The notes: generated from the sequence alone by a model not told the origin. A stretch of DNA of 64,000 nt from Actinomycetes bacterium (GCA_023404495.1 JAEYBE010000048.1:62001-126000); one strand, 5' to 3'. Positions 1 through 9,265 are shown, counted from the stretch's first letter. A program made the numbers and translations.

Positions 1-792
1 GCCGCCCAGCTCCATCGAAACGGTCAGCACGTTCTCGGCCGACTGCTTGATCAACTCGCGCCCGACCTCGGTCGAACCAGTGAAGCTCAGCTTGCGCGTG
101 CGCGGGTCCTTGAGCAGCGGTCCGACGATCGCGCTCGCGCTGCTGCCGCAGACGATGTTGACGACGCCTGCCGGCAGTCCGGCGTCGATCAGCGCCTGCC
201 CAAGTGCAAACGAAGAGAGCGGGGTTTCCTTGGCGGGCTTCATCACGACGGTGCAGCCGGCGGCCAGTGCTGGCCCGATTTTGCGGGTGCCCATCGCGGC
301 AGGGAAGTTCCACGGGGTCACAAATACACAAGGCCCGATCGGCTGCTTCATCGTCAGCACGCGGCCGACGCCGTTGGTCATCGTGCTGTAGCGCCCGGCG
401 ATCCGAACGGACTCTTCGGAGAACCAACGGAAGAAATCGGCGGCGTAGGCGATCTCGGCCTTTGACTCAGAGATCGGTTTACCCATCTCCAGGGTCATCA
501 GGAGCGCCAGCTCGTCGACCCGCTGCATCATCGACTCGTACACCGCGCGCAGAATCTCGCCGCGGTCGCGTGGCGCCGTCTGCGCCCAGGCGTCCTTGGC
601 CGCCACTGCGGCGTCGAGCGCGGCCAGCGCTTCGGCTTCGCCTGCGTCGGCAATCTCGCAAAGCGGCTCGCCGGTTGACGGATCGATCACGGCGAGCTTC
701 TTGCCGGTGTCGACCCACTCGCCTCCGATCAGCGCCCCCTTGGGAACGCTTGCGACTACTTCCTGTTCGAGGGCGGGCGTGATCGTCGTCAT
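1..792 (-). CDS. Aldehyde dehydrogenase, succinate-semialdehyde dehydrogenase-like (3' part outside window)
   Basis: I translated this by hand from the complement. It begins ATG at 792 and stays open for 264 codons to the window edge, so the C-terminal half, including the catalytic Cys, is missing. The visible part is typical of NAD(P)-dependent aldehyde dehydrogenases: an early IGGEWVDTG segment, LEMGKPISESKAEI, the cofactor-binding VTPWNFPAAMGTRKI, VVMKPAKETPLSS, and the FTGSTEVGREL and MELGG motifs. The PWNFP and KPAKETPLS wording resembles the succinate-semialdehyde/glutarate-semialdehyde class (GabD), which oxidises the aldehyde to the acid in GABA or lysine breakdown. The substrate is inferred from resemblance only. 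Confidence 0.9.
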   Translation of the reverse strand, partial: MTTITPALEQEVVASVPKGALIGGEWVDTGKKLAVIDPSTGEPLCEIADAGEAEALAALDAAVAAKDAWAQTAPRDRGEILRAVYESMMQRVDELALLMTLEMGKPISESKAEIAYAADFFRWFSEESVRIAGRYSTMTNGVGRVLTMKQPIGPCVFVTPWNFPAAMGTRKIGPALAAGCTVVMKPAKETPLSSFALGQALIDAGLPAGVVNIVCGSSASAIVGPLLKDPRTRKLSFTGSTEVGRELIKQSAENVLTVSMELGG

Positions 793-898
793 GCCCGGGA
801 GCCTATTACGCGGCCCCTCGCGCAGATCCGCAACGCGCGGCCGGGGGCGGGGCGCCCTCCCTGCGCCCCGCGAAGCAGCCCGCGGCCTTTCTCCTTGC

Positions 899-1348
899 TC
901 AGGAGGCCTTGTCGCGCGGGTCCGGCCCGAGGCCTGCCGTCACCCCGAGCACGCCGATTGCGGCGTAGAGAATCGCGGTCATGTCGTTGACCGGGATCAG
1001 GCCGATCACTGTCGCCGTGAACAGGCTCCACACCGTGACGACCAGGTAGATCACTCCGACAACGAGTGAGCTCCTGCGTGCGCGTTCTGTGGTCCTGCTG
1101 CCGGCCATCAGAACGACGCCGGTGACGAGCATCAACAGCCCGCTCCACCCGTTGACGTCCATGAACAGCAGGCGTTCCGTGACGATGCCGCTTCCAGTCG
1201 AGAAGTCGAAGTTGACCACCAACGCCGCGACTCCCGCGACGGTGAGGATCACGCCCGCGACTGCTGCGAACATCTGAGCGACCGTTCCATGGGCGATCTC
1301 AGAACCTACGTCCCTGAGTCCGTGCCCCTTCATGCCATGTGCTTCCAC
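899..1348 (-). CDS. Small four-helix membrane protein, DUF4383-like
   Basis: About 149 residues with four hydrophobic stretches: MFAAVAGVILTVAGVAALVV, WSGLLMLVTGVVLMAG, SSLVVGVIYLVVTVWSLF and MTAILYAAIGVLGVTAG. The pattern and the phrase VNGWSGLLML resemble the actinobacterial DUF4383 family of integral membrane proteins, whose function is unknown. I chose the GTG at 1348 because a GAGG motif lies about 8 bases before it. GTG at 1357 and ATG at 1333 are alternatives in the same frame. It is transcribed away from the hydrolase that starts at 1468. Confidence 0.7.
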   Translation of the reverse strand: MEAHGMKGHGLRDVGSEIAHGTVAQMFAAVAGVILTVAGVAALVVNFDFSTGSGIVTERLLFMDVNGWSGLLMLVTGVVLMAGSRTTERARRSSLVVGVIYLVVTVWSLFTATVIGLIPVNDMTAILYAAIGVLGVTAGLGPDPRDKAS

Positions 1349-1467
1349 CGTATCCACCTCTTTCAGAATTCGACGGTGAATCTACTTGGCGGCCCGGGAT
1401 GGGCCTCCTGCAGACATCAACACCAGCCCACTGCGCTCGTAACCATGGTCACAAGGAAAATTGCAAC

Positions 1468-2256
1468 ATGCGTCTGATTGAGACCGGAGTACCGGACGTG
1501 GCCGTCGCGCTGGTGCGCGCGGACAATCCGTCGCCGATGACGCTCGACGGCACCAACAGCTGGGTCTTCGCCGCCGGAGGCAATAGCTGGGTGATCGATC
1601 CCGGTCCCGACGATCGCGAGCACATCAGCCGGCTCGCCCAGGCTGCGCGCGAGCTCGGCGAGCCGACCGGTGTGCTGCTGACACACGATCATCTGGACCA
1701 CAGCGCTGGGCTTGAAGCTTCGTCGCAGGCGCTGGGGGGTGTTTCGATTCTGCGTCGCGGCGACGACTTCTCCGGTCTGCCGCTGGCAGCCGAGTGGACG
1801 CCCGGGCACGCGGAGGACCACCTCGTCTTCCATTTTGGCGGCGGCGGTCGCCGCGCGCTTTTCTCGGGCGACCTGATCCTCGGCCAGTCGTCGACGATCG
1901 TCCCGCCGGGCGGCGGGACGTTGATCGCATATCTCGATTCGCTCGCCCGAGTCGCGGAGATCGCGCCGGACATCATTCTCCCGGGCCACGGCGAGCCGAT
2001 CGAGCCGGCGCTCGAGGCCGTGGTCGCCCAGCGCGAACATCGGCTCAGGCGCGAGCGCGATCTCGTGGCCGCGCTCGAGGCGGGCGTCTACGACCGCGAG
2101 ACCCTGCTCGATCGGGTCTGGAGCGATGTCGCTCCAGAGCTGCGCATCGCGGCCCACGTCACGATGCAGACGAATCTCGAGAAGCTTGATCTGGAGGGCC
2201 GACTGCCGGATGACTTCGAGCCGGAGGGTCGCCTGACATGGCGCCACCGCGACTAG
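1468..2256 (+). CDS. Metallo-beta-lactamase-fold hydrolase (LACTB2/glyoxalase II-like)
   Basis: 262 residues from the ATG at 1468, preceded by an AAGGAAAA ribosome-binding stretch. The metal-binding signature THDHLDHSAG (HxHxDH) is followed by a second His in WTPGHAEDHL, the FSGDLILGQSS aspartate and a late LPGHGEP histidine. That is a complete dinuclear zinc site. The opening NPSPMTLDGTNSWV and the C-terminal winged-helix-like region resemble the LACTB2/glyoxalase II group of thioester or RNA-cleaving hydrolases. The substrate cannot be fixed from sequence. The reading frame is open further upstream, but the upstream part has no family similarity. Confidence 0.85.
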   Translation: MRLIETGVPDVAVALVRADNPSPMTLDGTNSWVFAAGGNSWVIDPGPDDREHISRLAQAARELGEPTGVLLTHDHLDHSAGLEASSQALGGVSILRRGDDFSGLPLAAEWTPGHAEDHLVFHFGGGGRRALFSGDLILGQSSTIVPPGGGTLIAYLDSLARVAEIAPDIILPGHGEPIEPALEAVVAQREHRLRRERDLVAALEAGVYDRETLLDRVWSDVAPELRIAAHVTMQTNLEKLDLEGRLPDDFEPEGRLTWRHRD

Positions 2257-2272
2257 ACGAGTTGGACCCCGG

Positions 2273-4150
2273 CTACTGCCGGAAGGGCGGGGTCGCCTTG
2301 AACTCGCGCTCGATGATCGCGGCGGCCGGCTTGGGCGTGTTGTCGAACTGGAAGAGCCCCTTGCGCGACCAAGGAGGCGTGGGGTCGGGGTTGCCGCCGG
2401 TCCATTGCGGGCGCACCCAGTAGTCGCGCAGCGCCCAGGCGAAGAGTCCGTTGAGGTAGGGAATCGGCCGCAGGATGTTCAGCTGGCCGGTGAAGAAGTT
2501 GCTCTGGAATTCGTAAGTGCCCAGCTCATCGGCAGGTCCGCTGCGCGTGGCCTCGGCGCCGAACTCGGTGATGAAGAGCGCCTGGCGGCTGTAGGTCCGG
2601 TGGATGTAGGCCAGGTAGGGCGCAAGGTCCGACATCTTCGAGGTCGTCCCCAGCGCCCCGGGATACCAGCCGAAGTACTCGTTGATCCCGAGAATGTCGA
2701 GCCTGCGGTAGGCCGGCTGCTGCTTGTCGTCGTTGGGCGCGGACGCGTAGTCGGCGCTGACCAATCCCTGCGGATCGCTGGCTCGCGCGGCGCCTATCTG
2801 TGCCTTGGTCAACAGGTCCAGGTATTTCGTGTCCGAGGGAACAGCTTCGTTGGAGAGGCTCCAAGTGAGGACCGACGGATACCCGCGATAGCGGTTGACG
2901 ATCTCTTCTGTCATGTAGGTCGCGGTGCGCCGATAGACCGAGGAGCGCAACTGGGAATTGCGTGGCCTGAACACCGGCACCTGGATCCAGACAAAGACAC
3001 CGTTGGCATCGGCCCACTCCATCTGTTGCGGGGCGAGCGGGTAGTGCGAGCGGATCATGTTCACGCCGAGCTTGGTGAAGAGCTGGTTGTTGGCTTGGCG
3101 CTCCGCTGGGGACCACGCTGCACCCACCTTGGCCTCGGACTCGTGGAAGCTCACTCCGCGAAGTTGAACCGGAAGGCCATTGAGCGAGAGGATCCCGCGC
3201 TTTGAGACGGATAGCTTGCGAATGCCGGCTTTCGAACGCCAACTGACGCCCGGCACCGAAACCTTGACTTTGTAGAGGTTGGCCGCCAGCGGTGACCACA
3301 GGCGCGGCCGCTTGATCCGCACCGTCCCGACAACCTGGGTCGTCGTCCGCGCTTGGAGCAGCGTCCTGCGGAAGCGGATCTTCACGCCGCCGTATGTGCC
3401 GCTGGGCCGCACCCGAGTCTTGCGCCCGAAGTTGTGCACCTTGGCCAGCACGACGATCCGAGCGGCGCCCTTGGCCTTGCCGCGGCTGACTGAGAGGTAT
3501 GAGCGCGTGTCGACCGAGGAGATGTCGTAGCGGCTGACGCGGCGCAACACGACTTCGCGCAGGATCCCGCCAAAGTTCCACCATCCACCGGTCAGCTGGT
3601 CGCTGCGCTCTTCGACCGACGGGACGGAGTTGACCGACAGTTCGCTGTCCGCACGCACGACGAGCGTGTTGGTTCCCTTCTTGAGGCTGCGCGCAGGGAT
3701 CTCGAAGGGGATGAATCCACCGTTGTGGGCGCCGATCTGCCTGCCGTTGAGATAGATCCGGGCGCGCAGGTTGACGCTGTTGAACTGCAAGATCCAGTTG
3801 GCACGCGAAGGTGCCGCCGGCCGCTTGAACTGCGTCGCATACCAAGCGACGTATCCGACGTAAGAGAGCTCCGAGTCGTCACCGGCGTTGAATGCGTTGG
3901 GCACGCTGACTTTCTCCCAGCTCGAAAAGTTCTTCGTGCGCTGCCAGCGATTCTTCAGCCCGGAATTCGCGAAGTCCCGGCGCAGATACCAGGTGCCGTC
4001 GAGCGTGTAGCGGTTGCTTTGGCCGTACTTGAACGGCGCGCCCTTGCTCGGGGACTGGGCCGCGCCTGCGCCAGCGGGGAGCGCAAACAACAGGCAGGCC
4101 GAAGCGACGACGGCCAGGAGCGAAATATCTCTTTTGCGGAAGCGGGGCAC
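2273..4150 (-). CDS. Secreted glycoside hydrolase family 2 enzyme (beta-galactosidase/beta-glucuronidase type)
   Basis: 625 residues from a GTG at 4150. The N-terminus is a signal peptide (MPRFRKRD then a run through LLAVVASACLLFALPAG, with a likely AGA cleavage site), so the enzyme is exported. A jelly-roll sugar-binding domain (LDGTWYLRRD, IYLNGRQIGAHNGGF) and an Ig-like domain precede the TIM barrel. Catalytic residues are visible: the acid/base Glu435 in WSLSNEAVP and the nucleophile Glu529 in FITEFGAEA, the GH2 pair. The end (KGLFQFDNTPKPAA) also fits GH2 enzymes. It would hydrolyse a beta-glycoside outside the membrane; galactoside versus glucuronide is undecided. No sugar transporter or regulator lies beside it. 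It is divergent from egtB with an 88-base gap. Confidence 0.88.
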   Translation of the reverse strand: MPRFRKRDISLLAVVASACLLFALPAGAGAAQSPSKGAPFKYGQSNRYTLDGTWYLRRDFANSGLKNRWQRTKNFSSWEKVSVPNAFNAGDDSELSYVGYVAWYATQFKRPAAPSRANWILQFNSVNLRARIYLNGRQIGAHNGGFIPFEIPARSLKKGTNTLVVRADSELSVNSVPSVEERSDQLTGGWWNFGGILREVVLRRVSRYDISSVDTRSYLSVSRGKAKGAARIVVLAKVHNFGRKTRVRPSGTYGGVKIRFRRTLLQARTTTQVVGTVRIKRPRLWSPLAANLYKVKVSVPGVSWRSKAGIRKLSVSKRGILSLNGLPVQLRGVSFHESEAKVGAAWSPAERQANNQLFTKLGVNMIRSHYPLAPQQMEWADANGVFVWIQVPVFRPRNSQLRSSVYRRTATYMTEEIVNRYRGYPSVLTWSLSNEAVPSDTKYLDLLTKAQIGAARASDPQGLVSADYASAPNDDKQQPAYRRLDILGINEYFGWYPGALGTTSKMSDLAPYLAYIHRTYSRQALFITEFGAEATRSGPADELGTYEFQSNFFTGQLNILRPIPYLNGLFAWALRDYWVRPQWTGGNPDPTPPWSRKGLFQFDNTPKPAAAIIEREFKATPPFRQ

Positions 4151-4226
4151 TTGAACGAAAAACCATAACCGCGCCCGATGTTGCGAAGTGCGGTCGAGGT
4201 TTGGCTCGTGATTTGTGAATTCTGCG

Positions 4227-4232
4227 TAGAGT
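4227..4232 (+). promoter_or_regulatory. Candidate -10 box (TAGAGT) of a leaderless egtB transcript
   Basis: TAGAGT matches the actinobacterial -10 pattern TAnnnT and ends 6 bases before the egtB ATG at 4239. Transcription would therefore begin at or near the start codon. No clear -35 is seen. The same box and spacing recur at several other genes in the window. Confidence 0.4.
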
Positions 4233-4238
4233 GGCCCG

Positions 4239-5600
4239 ATGGAGTCCTCCACGCGCACCGCCAGCCGACTCTCAACCGACCAGCTGGATGCGCTGATTTC
4301 GACGAGAGACCGCACATTGGCCCTGATCGCGGGGCTGGAAGAGTCGCAACTCTCGGCCGTGATCGACCCGCTGCTCTCTCCGCTGCTCTGGGACCTCGGA
4401 CACATCGGCAACTTTGAACAACGCTGGTTGCTCGGCAGCGAGGACACCGGGCTTGACGACATCTACAACCCGTTCGAGCACCCGCGCGCCGACCGCGGTG
4501 AGCTGTCTGTTCTGGATAGCGCGAGCTGTCTGACCTACATGGGCGCGGTGCGCGAGCGCGTGCTCAGTCGGTTCGATGCGCTCAACGCCGAACTGGTCGA
4601 GCTGGTCATCCAACATGAGCAACAGCACAACGAGACGATGCTGCAATTGCTGAGGCAGCTGCCCGGCTACTCGCCACCTGCCGTACTGACACGCGATTTC
4701 ACCCCGCCACCGGCGTCGGCACAACACATCCGCCTGCGCGAGGCGGCCTCGCGTGCCTACCGTCCGGCGTCGCGCGTGGGGGACTGGATCGATTTTCCCG
4801 GCGGGGAGTACGAGATCGGCAGCGCGCCGTCCGACAAGACCCTGATCTACGACAACGAGCGCGCGCTGCACCGCCGCCACGTCGCCGCCTTCTCAATTGC
4901 CGCGCGCCCGGTCACAAGTGGCGAGTTCGCCGAATGGATCGAATCGGGCAGCTATCGCGACCCAGCAGTCTGGTCGACCGAGGGCTGGCAGTGGCTGCAG
5001 GAGCAGGGCCCCGCATTCACCGGAGCGCCCGCGGGCTGGTGGCTCGAGGGCCGGCAATGGTTGCACGACGGGTTTGGCCAAGCGCGGGAGGTTGATCTCT
5101 CGGCGCCGGTCTGTCACGTCAATTGGTTCGAGGCAGATGCCTTTGCGCGGGCTCACGAGTCGCGGCTGCCGACCGAGTTCGAGTGGGAGGTGGCTGCCTC
5201 GATCGACCCGCGCGCGGGCGATCGAGCGACTCGCCGCAGGTACTCGTGGGGCGACAAAGCCTGGACGCCGGGTGCCGCCAATCTCGATCAGCTCGCGTTC
5301 GGGACGCTCCCGGTTGGCAGCGCCGACCACGGCTACGGCCCGATCGATATGAACGGCCAGGTTTGGGAGTGGACTGCCACTGAATTCTCTGACTACCCCG
5401 GGTTCTCACCGATGGCCTATGCCGAGTACTCGCAGCCATTCTTCGATCGCGGTTATCGCGTGCTGCGCGGCGGCTCCTGGGCCACCCGAGCGCGCAGCGT
5501 CGACAATCGTTTTCGCAACTGGGATCTTCCGCAGCGCCGGCAGATCTTCGCCGGGCTGAGACTCGCGCGAGACGTCCAATCTGAGGAGGAGAACGTATGA
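4239..5600 (+). CDS. egtB: Ergothioneine biosynthesis sulfoxide synthase EgtB
   Basis: 453 residues. EgtB is the non-haem iron enzyme that uses oxygen to join the sulfur of gamma-glutamylcysteine or cysteine to trimethylhistidine. The N-terminal DinB-like domain has the iron ligands: His55 in DLGHIGNF, and His126 and His130 in the HEQQHNET motif. The C-terminal formylglycine-generating-enzyme-like domain is recognisable from FPGGEYEIGS, LPTEFEWE, NGQVWEWT and VLRGGSWATR. Its stop overlaps the start of egtD by four bases (ATGA), so translation is coupled. EgtA, EgtC and EgtE are not in the window; they may lie elsewhere or be dispensable if cysteine is the donor. Confidence 0.95.
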   Translation: MESSTRTASRLSTDQLDALISTRDRTLALIAGLEESQLSAVIDPLLSPLLWDLGHIGNFEQRWLLGSEDTGLDDIYNPFEHPRADRGELSVLDSASCLTYMGAVRERVLSRFDALNAELVELVIQHEQQHNETMLQLLRQLPGYSPPAVLTRDFTPPPASAQHIRLREAASRAYRPASRVGDWIDFPGGEYEIGSAPSDKTLIYDNERALHRRHVAAFSIAARPVTSGEFAEWIESGSYRDPAVWSTEGWQWLQEQGPAFTGAPAGWWLEGRQWLHDGFGQAREVDLSAPVCHVNWFEADAFARAHESRLPTEFEWEVAASIDPRAGDRATRRRYSWGDKAWTPGAANLDQLAFGTLPVGSADHGYGPIDMNGQVWEWTATEFSDYPGFSPMAYAEYSQPFFDRGYRVLRGGSWATRARSVDNRFRNWDLPQRRQIFAGLRLARDVQSEEENV

Positions 5601-6613
5601 CGCTTGCCAATCCGATCGCCGAACTCGAGTTTGCCCCGGTCAAGCCGGATGTTCGGCTCGACATCTACCGCGGCGAAGAGTGGATCACGTCGTTCGCCAA
5701 TGACGTGCGCGAGGGGCTCACAGCGTCCGTGCCGAATCTGCATCCCAAGTACTTCTACGACGCTGCCGGCTCGGAACTGTTCGACCGGATCTGCGAGTTG
5801 CCCGAGTACTACCCGACCCGCACCGAAGAGGCGATCCTCGCCGAGCGCGGCGCCGACATAGTCGACGCGGCGACCGCGACCGCGCTGGTCGAACTGGGCT
5901 CCGGGTCGTCGCTGAAGACAGAGCACCTACTGCGACCACTGCTCGCCAGCATGGGCGAAGCGCTCTACGTCCCGATCGATTTCTCCGAAGTCGCGGTTCG
6001 CGAGGCTTCGGTGCGGCTGGTCGGACGCCACCCGGGGCTGCATGTCCACGGCGTGATCGGAGATTTCGAGAAGCATCTCGGAGGGCTGCCGGAGGCCGAG
6101 GCCCGCCTGATCGCCTTCCTAGGAGGCACGATCGGCAACTTCACCCCCGAGCGCATGCGGTTCTTCCTCAAGCGACTTGAGCTTCTGATGGGCGATCGCG
6201 ACACGCTGCTGGTGGGAATCGACCTGGTGAAGGACAAGCGCGAGCTTGAGGCCGCGTACAACGACTCGTCGGGCGTGACCGCCGAATTCAACAAGAACGT
6301 GCTCTCGTCGATCAACCGTAATCTGGGCGGCGACTTCGATCTCGATGCCTGGGAGCACATCGCATTCTTTGACGAAGCCAACAGTTGGATCGAGATGCGC
6401 CTGCGCGCCAATCGTCCGCAAGCGGTCAGGATTTCGGCGCTCGACCTTGTCGTCGACTACCGCGAAGGCGACGAGATCCGCACCGAGATCTCGCGCAAGT
6501 TCACGCGCGAGGGATTTGCCGCCGACATCGAGGCGGCCGACTTACGGCTGATTGACTGGTACACCGACGAGCAAGAGCGATTCGCGCTCGCGCTCGTCAC
6601 CCCGAACCTGTAG
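5597..6613 (+). CDS. egtD: L-histidine N-alpha-methyltransferase EgtD
   Basis: 338 residues, close to the usual ~320 of EgtD. It transfers three methyl groups from S-adenosylmethionine to histidine, giving hercynine, the substrate of the upstream EgtB. Family features in order: LHPKYFYDAAGSELFDRICELPEYYPTR at the N-terminus (split here only as a landmark: PKYFYD and PEYYPTR), the SAM-binding VELGSGSS, FLGGTIGNF, LVGIDLVKD and the late FDEANSWIEM. It overlaps egtB by four bases and is convergent with the NUDIX gene, whose end is five bases away. Confidence 0.95.
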   Translation: MTLANPIAELEFAPVKPDVRLDIYRGEEWITSFANDVREGLTASVPNLHPKYFYDAAGSELFDRICELPEYYPTRTEEAILAERGADIVDAATATALVELGSGSSLKTEHLLRPLLASMGEALYVPIDFSEVAVREASVRLVGRHPGLHVHGVIGDFEKHLGGLPEAEARLIAFLGGTIGNFTPERMRFFLKRLELLMGDRDTLLVGIDLVKDKRELEAAYNDSSGVTAEFNKNVLSSINRNLGGDFDLDAWEHIAFFDEANSWIEMRLRANRPQAVRISALDLVVDYREGDEIRTEISRKFTREGFAADIEAADLRLIDWYTDEQERFALALVTPNL

Positions 6614-6617
6614 CCCG

Positions 6618-7214
6618 CTACTTCGCGTTCTCGTAGCCCGCGTCCCCGGGCAACAGGATTTCGAACCCGTCCTCGGAGGCAGCGACGCGCGGAAGAATCG
6701 GTTCGACCTCACGGTCGACGTGGGCCTCGAGCGCCTCACCGGCGGTCGCGAACTCGGCGATCTTCTCGACCTGCTTGATCGTCGGAAAATGCAACTCGGC
6801 TTCGTCGTTGACGAACAGGTGCATCGCCTTGGCCGGCGTCCACCACTCTGCGCGGTCGACTTCTCGGCGGTCGGGGTGCGGCTCGGCGCCTTCGGGCGCG
6901 ATTGCAAGGTAGAAGCGGGTGTCAAATCGAATCGGAGCCAGCTCCGGCGTGATCCAGCGCGAGAAAGGCACGAGCTCGCCAGGCTCGGGCAGAGAGATGC
7001 GTGCTTCTTCATATGTCTCGCGCGCGCCGGCGGTCTTCCAGGCGAGATCGTCGTCGCTGTCGCCGTCCTCGGGCAACAGCGTGCCGCCGGGAAAGACCCA
7101 CGCGCCGCCCATGAACTTCAAGTCCGGCGAGCGGCGGACGAAGAGGATTTCGATTCCGTCCGCGCCGTCGCGCAGCACGAGCACTGAGGCGGCAGCCCGT
7201 GGCTCGGCACCCAT
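6618..7214 (-). CDS. NUDIX hydrolase (NUDT19-like)
   Basis: 198 residues. The opening AAASVLVLRDG, the WVFPGGTL strand and the ARETYEEARI helix form a NUDIX box whose loop between GG and RExxEE is longer than usual. That expansion is typical of the NUDT19/coenzyme A diphosphatase-like group. NUDIX enzymes cleave a nucleoside diphosphate linked to another group, and here a CoA derivative is a reasonable but unproven substrate. Its ATG overlaps the bioA stop by one base (TGATG), so it is probably co-translated as the last gene of the biotin operon. Confidence 0.85.
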   Translation of the reverse strand: MGAEPRAAASVLVLRDGADGIEILFVRRSPDLKFMGGAWVFPGGTLLPEDGDSDDDLAWKTAGARETYEEARISLPEPGELVPFSRWITPELAPIRFDTRFYLAIAPEGAEPHPDRREVDRAEWWTPAKAMHLFVNDEAELHFPTIKQVEKIAEFATAGEALEAHVDREVEPILPRVAASEDGFEILLPGDAGYENAK

Positions 7215-8554
7215 CAGGCCGAGACCTTCGTGCGGCTGACTACCGGCTCGTGGCGGGACGCCGCGTCGGCGGAGACCTCCGCGATCGCCTCGGCGGTGAT
7301 TTCAACCAGCCGCTCGAGCTCCTTCACGGAGATCGCGAGCGGGGGCATCAGCACAACGGTGTCGCCCAGTGGGCGGATGATCGCGCCGCGCCGCCGTGCG
7401 GCAAGCGTGACCTGGTGCCCCGCGCGGGCCTCGACCGGGAAGCCAGCGAGTTCGATACCGACCATCAGGCCGCGCCGACGAACCTCCGCGACGCGCTCAA
7501 GCCTTGCGATCGGCTCAAGCAGCCGACCGAACATCACGGACAGATCGGCGACGTGGTCGAGCGTCTCCTCGCGTTCGAACACGTCGAGCGTCGCGATCCC
7601 CGCCGCGCAGGCGAGTGGGTTGCCGGTGTAGGTGTGTCCGTGAAAGAAAGTCTTGAACTCGTGGTGCTCGCCGAGAAAACTCGAGTAGATCTCTTCGCTT
7701 GTCAGCGTCGCCGCCAGTGGCAGGTAGCCGCCGGTGAGGCCCTTGGCGACGCACATCATGTCCGGTTCGACACCCTCCTGCTGGCAGGCGAACATCGTGC
7801 CGGTGCGGCCAAACCCCGTCGCGACCTCATCGAGGATCAGCAGCACTTCGTAGCGGTCACAGAGCTCGCGGACCTTGCGCAGGTAGCCGTTGGGCTGGAT
7901 GATCATCCCCGCGGCGCCCTGCACGATCGGCTCCATGATCACCGCGGCGAGCGTCTTGCCCTCGCGCGCGAAGATCTGCTCGATCTCGTCGAAGTCTCCC
8001 GGCGTCGCCTTGATCGTGTCGAACAGCATCGGTCCGTAGGTCGCGTGGAAGAGGTCAATGCCGCCGGCGGAGACCGCACCGATCGTGTCTCCGTGGTAGG
8101 CGTCGCGCATCGTGAGAAACCGCGTGCGCTCGGGCGAGCCCGACTGCTGTTGGTACTGAAAGGCGATCTTCAGCGCGATCTCTGTGGCTGTCGAACCGGA
8201 GTCTGAGTAGAAGACGCGCGTCAGCCGGCCAGGCGAGAGCTCAACCAGCCGGCGGGCCAGCTCGATCGCCGGTTCGTGCGAGAGCCCGAGCATCGTCGTG
8301 TGGGCGACGCGTCCGAGCTGTTCCTGAACGGCGCGATCGATCGTCGGATGACGGTGACCGTGGACGTTGCACCAGAGCGAGGAGATGCCGTCGAGGTAGG
8401 TCTTTCCGTTGACGTCCGTCAGTGTGCAGCCCTCGGCAGAGCGGATGATCGGCGCGTCTTCGGCGAGCCACCCCTGCTGCTGCGTGAACGGGTGCCAGAT
8501 GTATCTGCGATCCAGCTCTGCCAGACCCCCGCCGTCAAGCTCAGCGCTGCTCAT
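7214..8554 (-). CDS. bioA: Adenosylmethionine-8-amino-7-oxononanoate aminotransferase BioA
   Basis: 446 residues from the ATG at 8554, which has AGGA eight bases upstream; a TTG at 8572 directly after the bioD stop is possible. BioA is a PLP-dependent class III aminotransferase that converts KAPA to DAPA in biotin synthesis. Recognisable segments are RYIWHPFTQQQ at the N-terminus, DGISSLWCNVHGH, RMDAYHGDTIGA-type substrate loop (MRDAYHGDT), LILDEVATGFGRTG and the PLP lysine in CVAKGLTGG. The WHPFTQ and WCNVHGH phrases distinguish BioA from other aminotransferases. It follows bioF and bioD in one strand-consistent operon. Confidence 0.95.
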   Translation of the reverse strand: MSSAELDGGGLAELDRRYIWHPFTQQQGWLAEDAPIIRSAEGCTLTDVNGKTYLDGISSLWCNVHGHRHPTIDRAVQEQLGRVAHTTMLGLSHEPAIELARRLVELSPGRLTRVFYSDSGSTATEIALKIAFQYQQQSGSPERTRFLTMRDAYHGDTIGAVSAGGIDLFHATYGPMLFDTIKATPGDFDEIEQIFAREGKTLAAVIMEPIVQGAAGMIIQPNGYLRKVRELCDRYEVLLILDEVATGFGRTGTMFACQQEGVEPDMMCVAKGLTGGYLPLAATLTSEEIYSSFLGEHHEFKTFFHGHTYTGNPLACAAGIATLDVFEREETLDHVADLSVMFGRLLEPIARLERVAEVRRRGLMVGIELAGFPVEARAGHQVTLAARRRGAIIRPLGDTVVLMPPLAISVKELERLVEITAEAIAEVSADAASRHEPVVSRTKVSA

Positions 8555-8572
8555 GGCATTGATCCTAGGCAA

Positions 8573-9265
8573 TCAATTCGGCTCTCGCAGCCAACGCGCC
8601 AACGGGAGCCCCGCTGCGTCCTCGGCGAGCCGCTGCGGGCTGGTTTGACCAAGTGTTGTGACTTCGGCGCGGAGCAGACGCCTGAGCGTCTCAAGATTCG
8701 AGCGCTCGATCGCCCCGGGCGAATCGGGCCACCCGGAGAGCACGACGCCCGCGACATCAAGTCCCTCATGCTCAAGGCGGTCGACCGTAAGCCGCGTGTC
8801 GCTGATCGTGCCGAGCCCCGGGTGCGTTGCGACAATCACCGGAAAGCCGAGCGCTTTGGCGAAGTCGAGCACGGAGAGCTCCGGGGTCTCGGCGAGTGGC
8901 ACAAGCAGGCCGCCGACCCCCTCGCAGATCGTCACGTCTGCCGAGGCGGCGGCTTCGTCAAATGCTGTCAGCAGCGAATCGAGCTCGATCGTCACGCCTG
9001 CCTGTGCCGCGGCCAGATGCGGAGAGACCGCCGGGCCGAAAGTGTGCGGTGAGACTGAGTCCGGGTCCTGCCAGCCGGTCGCGCCCGCAAGCAGTTCGTG
9101 GTCCATCGGCCAACCTGGCGTCGGCTCATCCAGACCGCTGACAGCCGGCTTGAAGGCGGCGACCCGGATCCCGCGCGCGGCAAGGCCGGCGACGATCGCA
9201 GCGGCGACGACCGACTTGCCGACGCCGGTGCCGGTTCCAGTTACGAAGAGTCCGCGCCTTGGCAC
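8573..9265 (-). CDS. bioD: ATP-dependent dethiobiotin synthetase BioD
   Basis: 230 residues. The P-loop GTGTGVGKS lies at residues 9-17, followed by KPAVSGLDE, CEGVGGLLVPL and PVIVATHPGLGTI. These are the nucleotide-, DAPA- and magnesium-binding elements of BioD, which closes the ureido ring of dethiobiotin using CO2 and ATP. It starts nine bases after the bioF stop and ends 18 bases before the chosen bioA start. bioB, for the final sulfur insertion, is not in the window. Confidence 0.95.
   Translation of the reverse strand: MPRRGLFVTGTGTGVGKSVVAAAIVAGLAARGIRVAAFKPAVSGLDEPTPGWPMDHELLAGATGWQDPDSVSPHTFGPAVSPHLAAAQAGVTIELDSLLTAFDEAAASADVTICEGVGGLLVPLAETPELSVLDFAKALGFPVIVATHPGLGTISDTRLTVDRLEHEGLDVAGVVLSGWPDSPGAIERSNLETLRRLLRAEVTTLGQTSPQRLAEDAAGLPLARWLREPN

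Noticed and set aside
6655..6720. tRNA-like GGTTCGAAATC on the minus strand
   Set aside because: It lies inside the NUDIX coding region, and no acceptor, D or anticodon stem can be formed around it.
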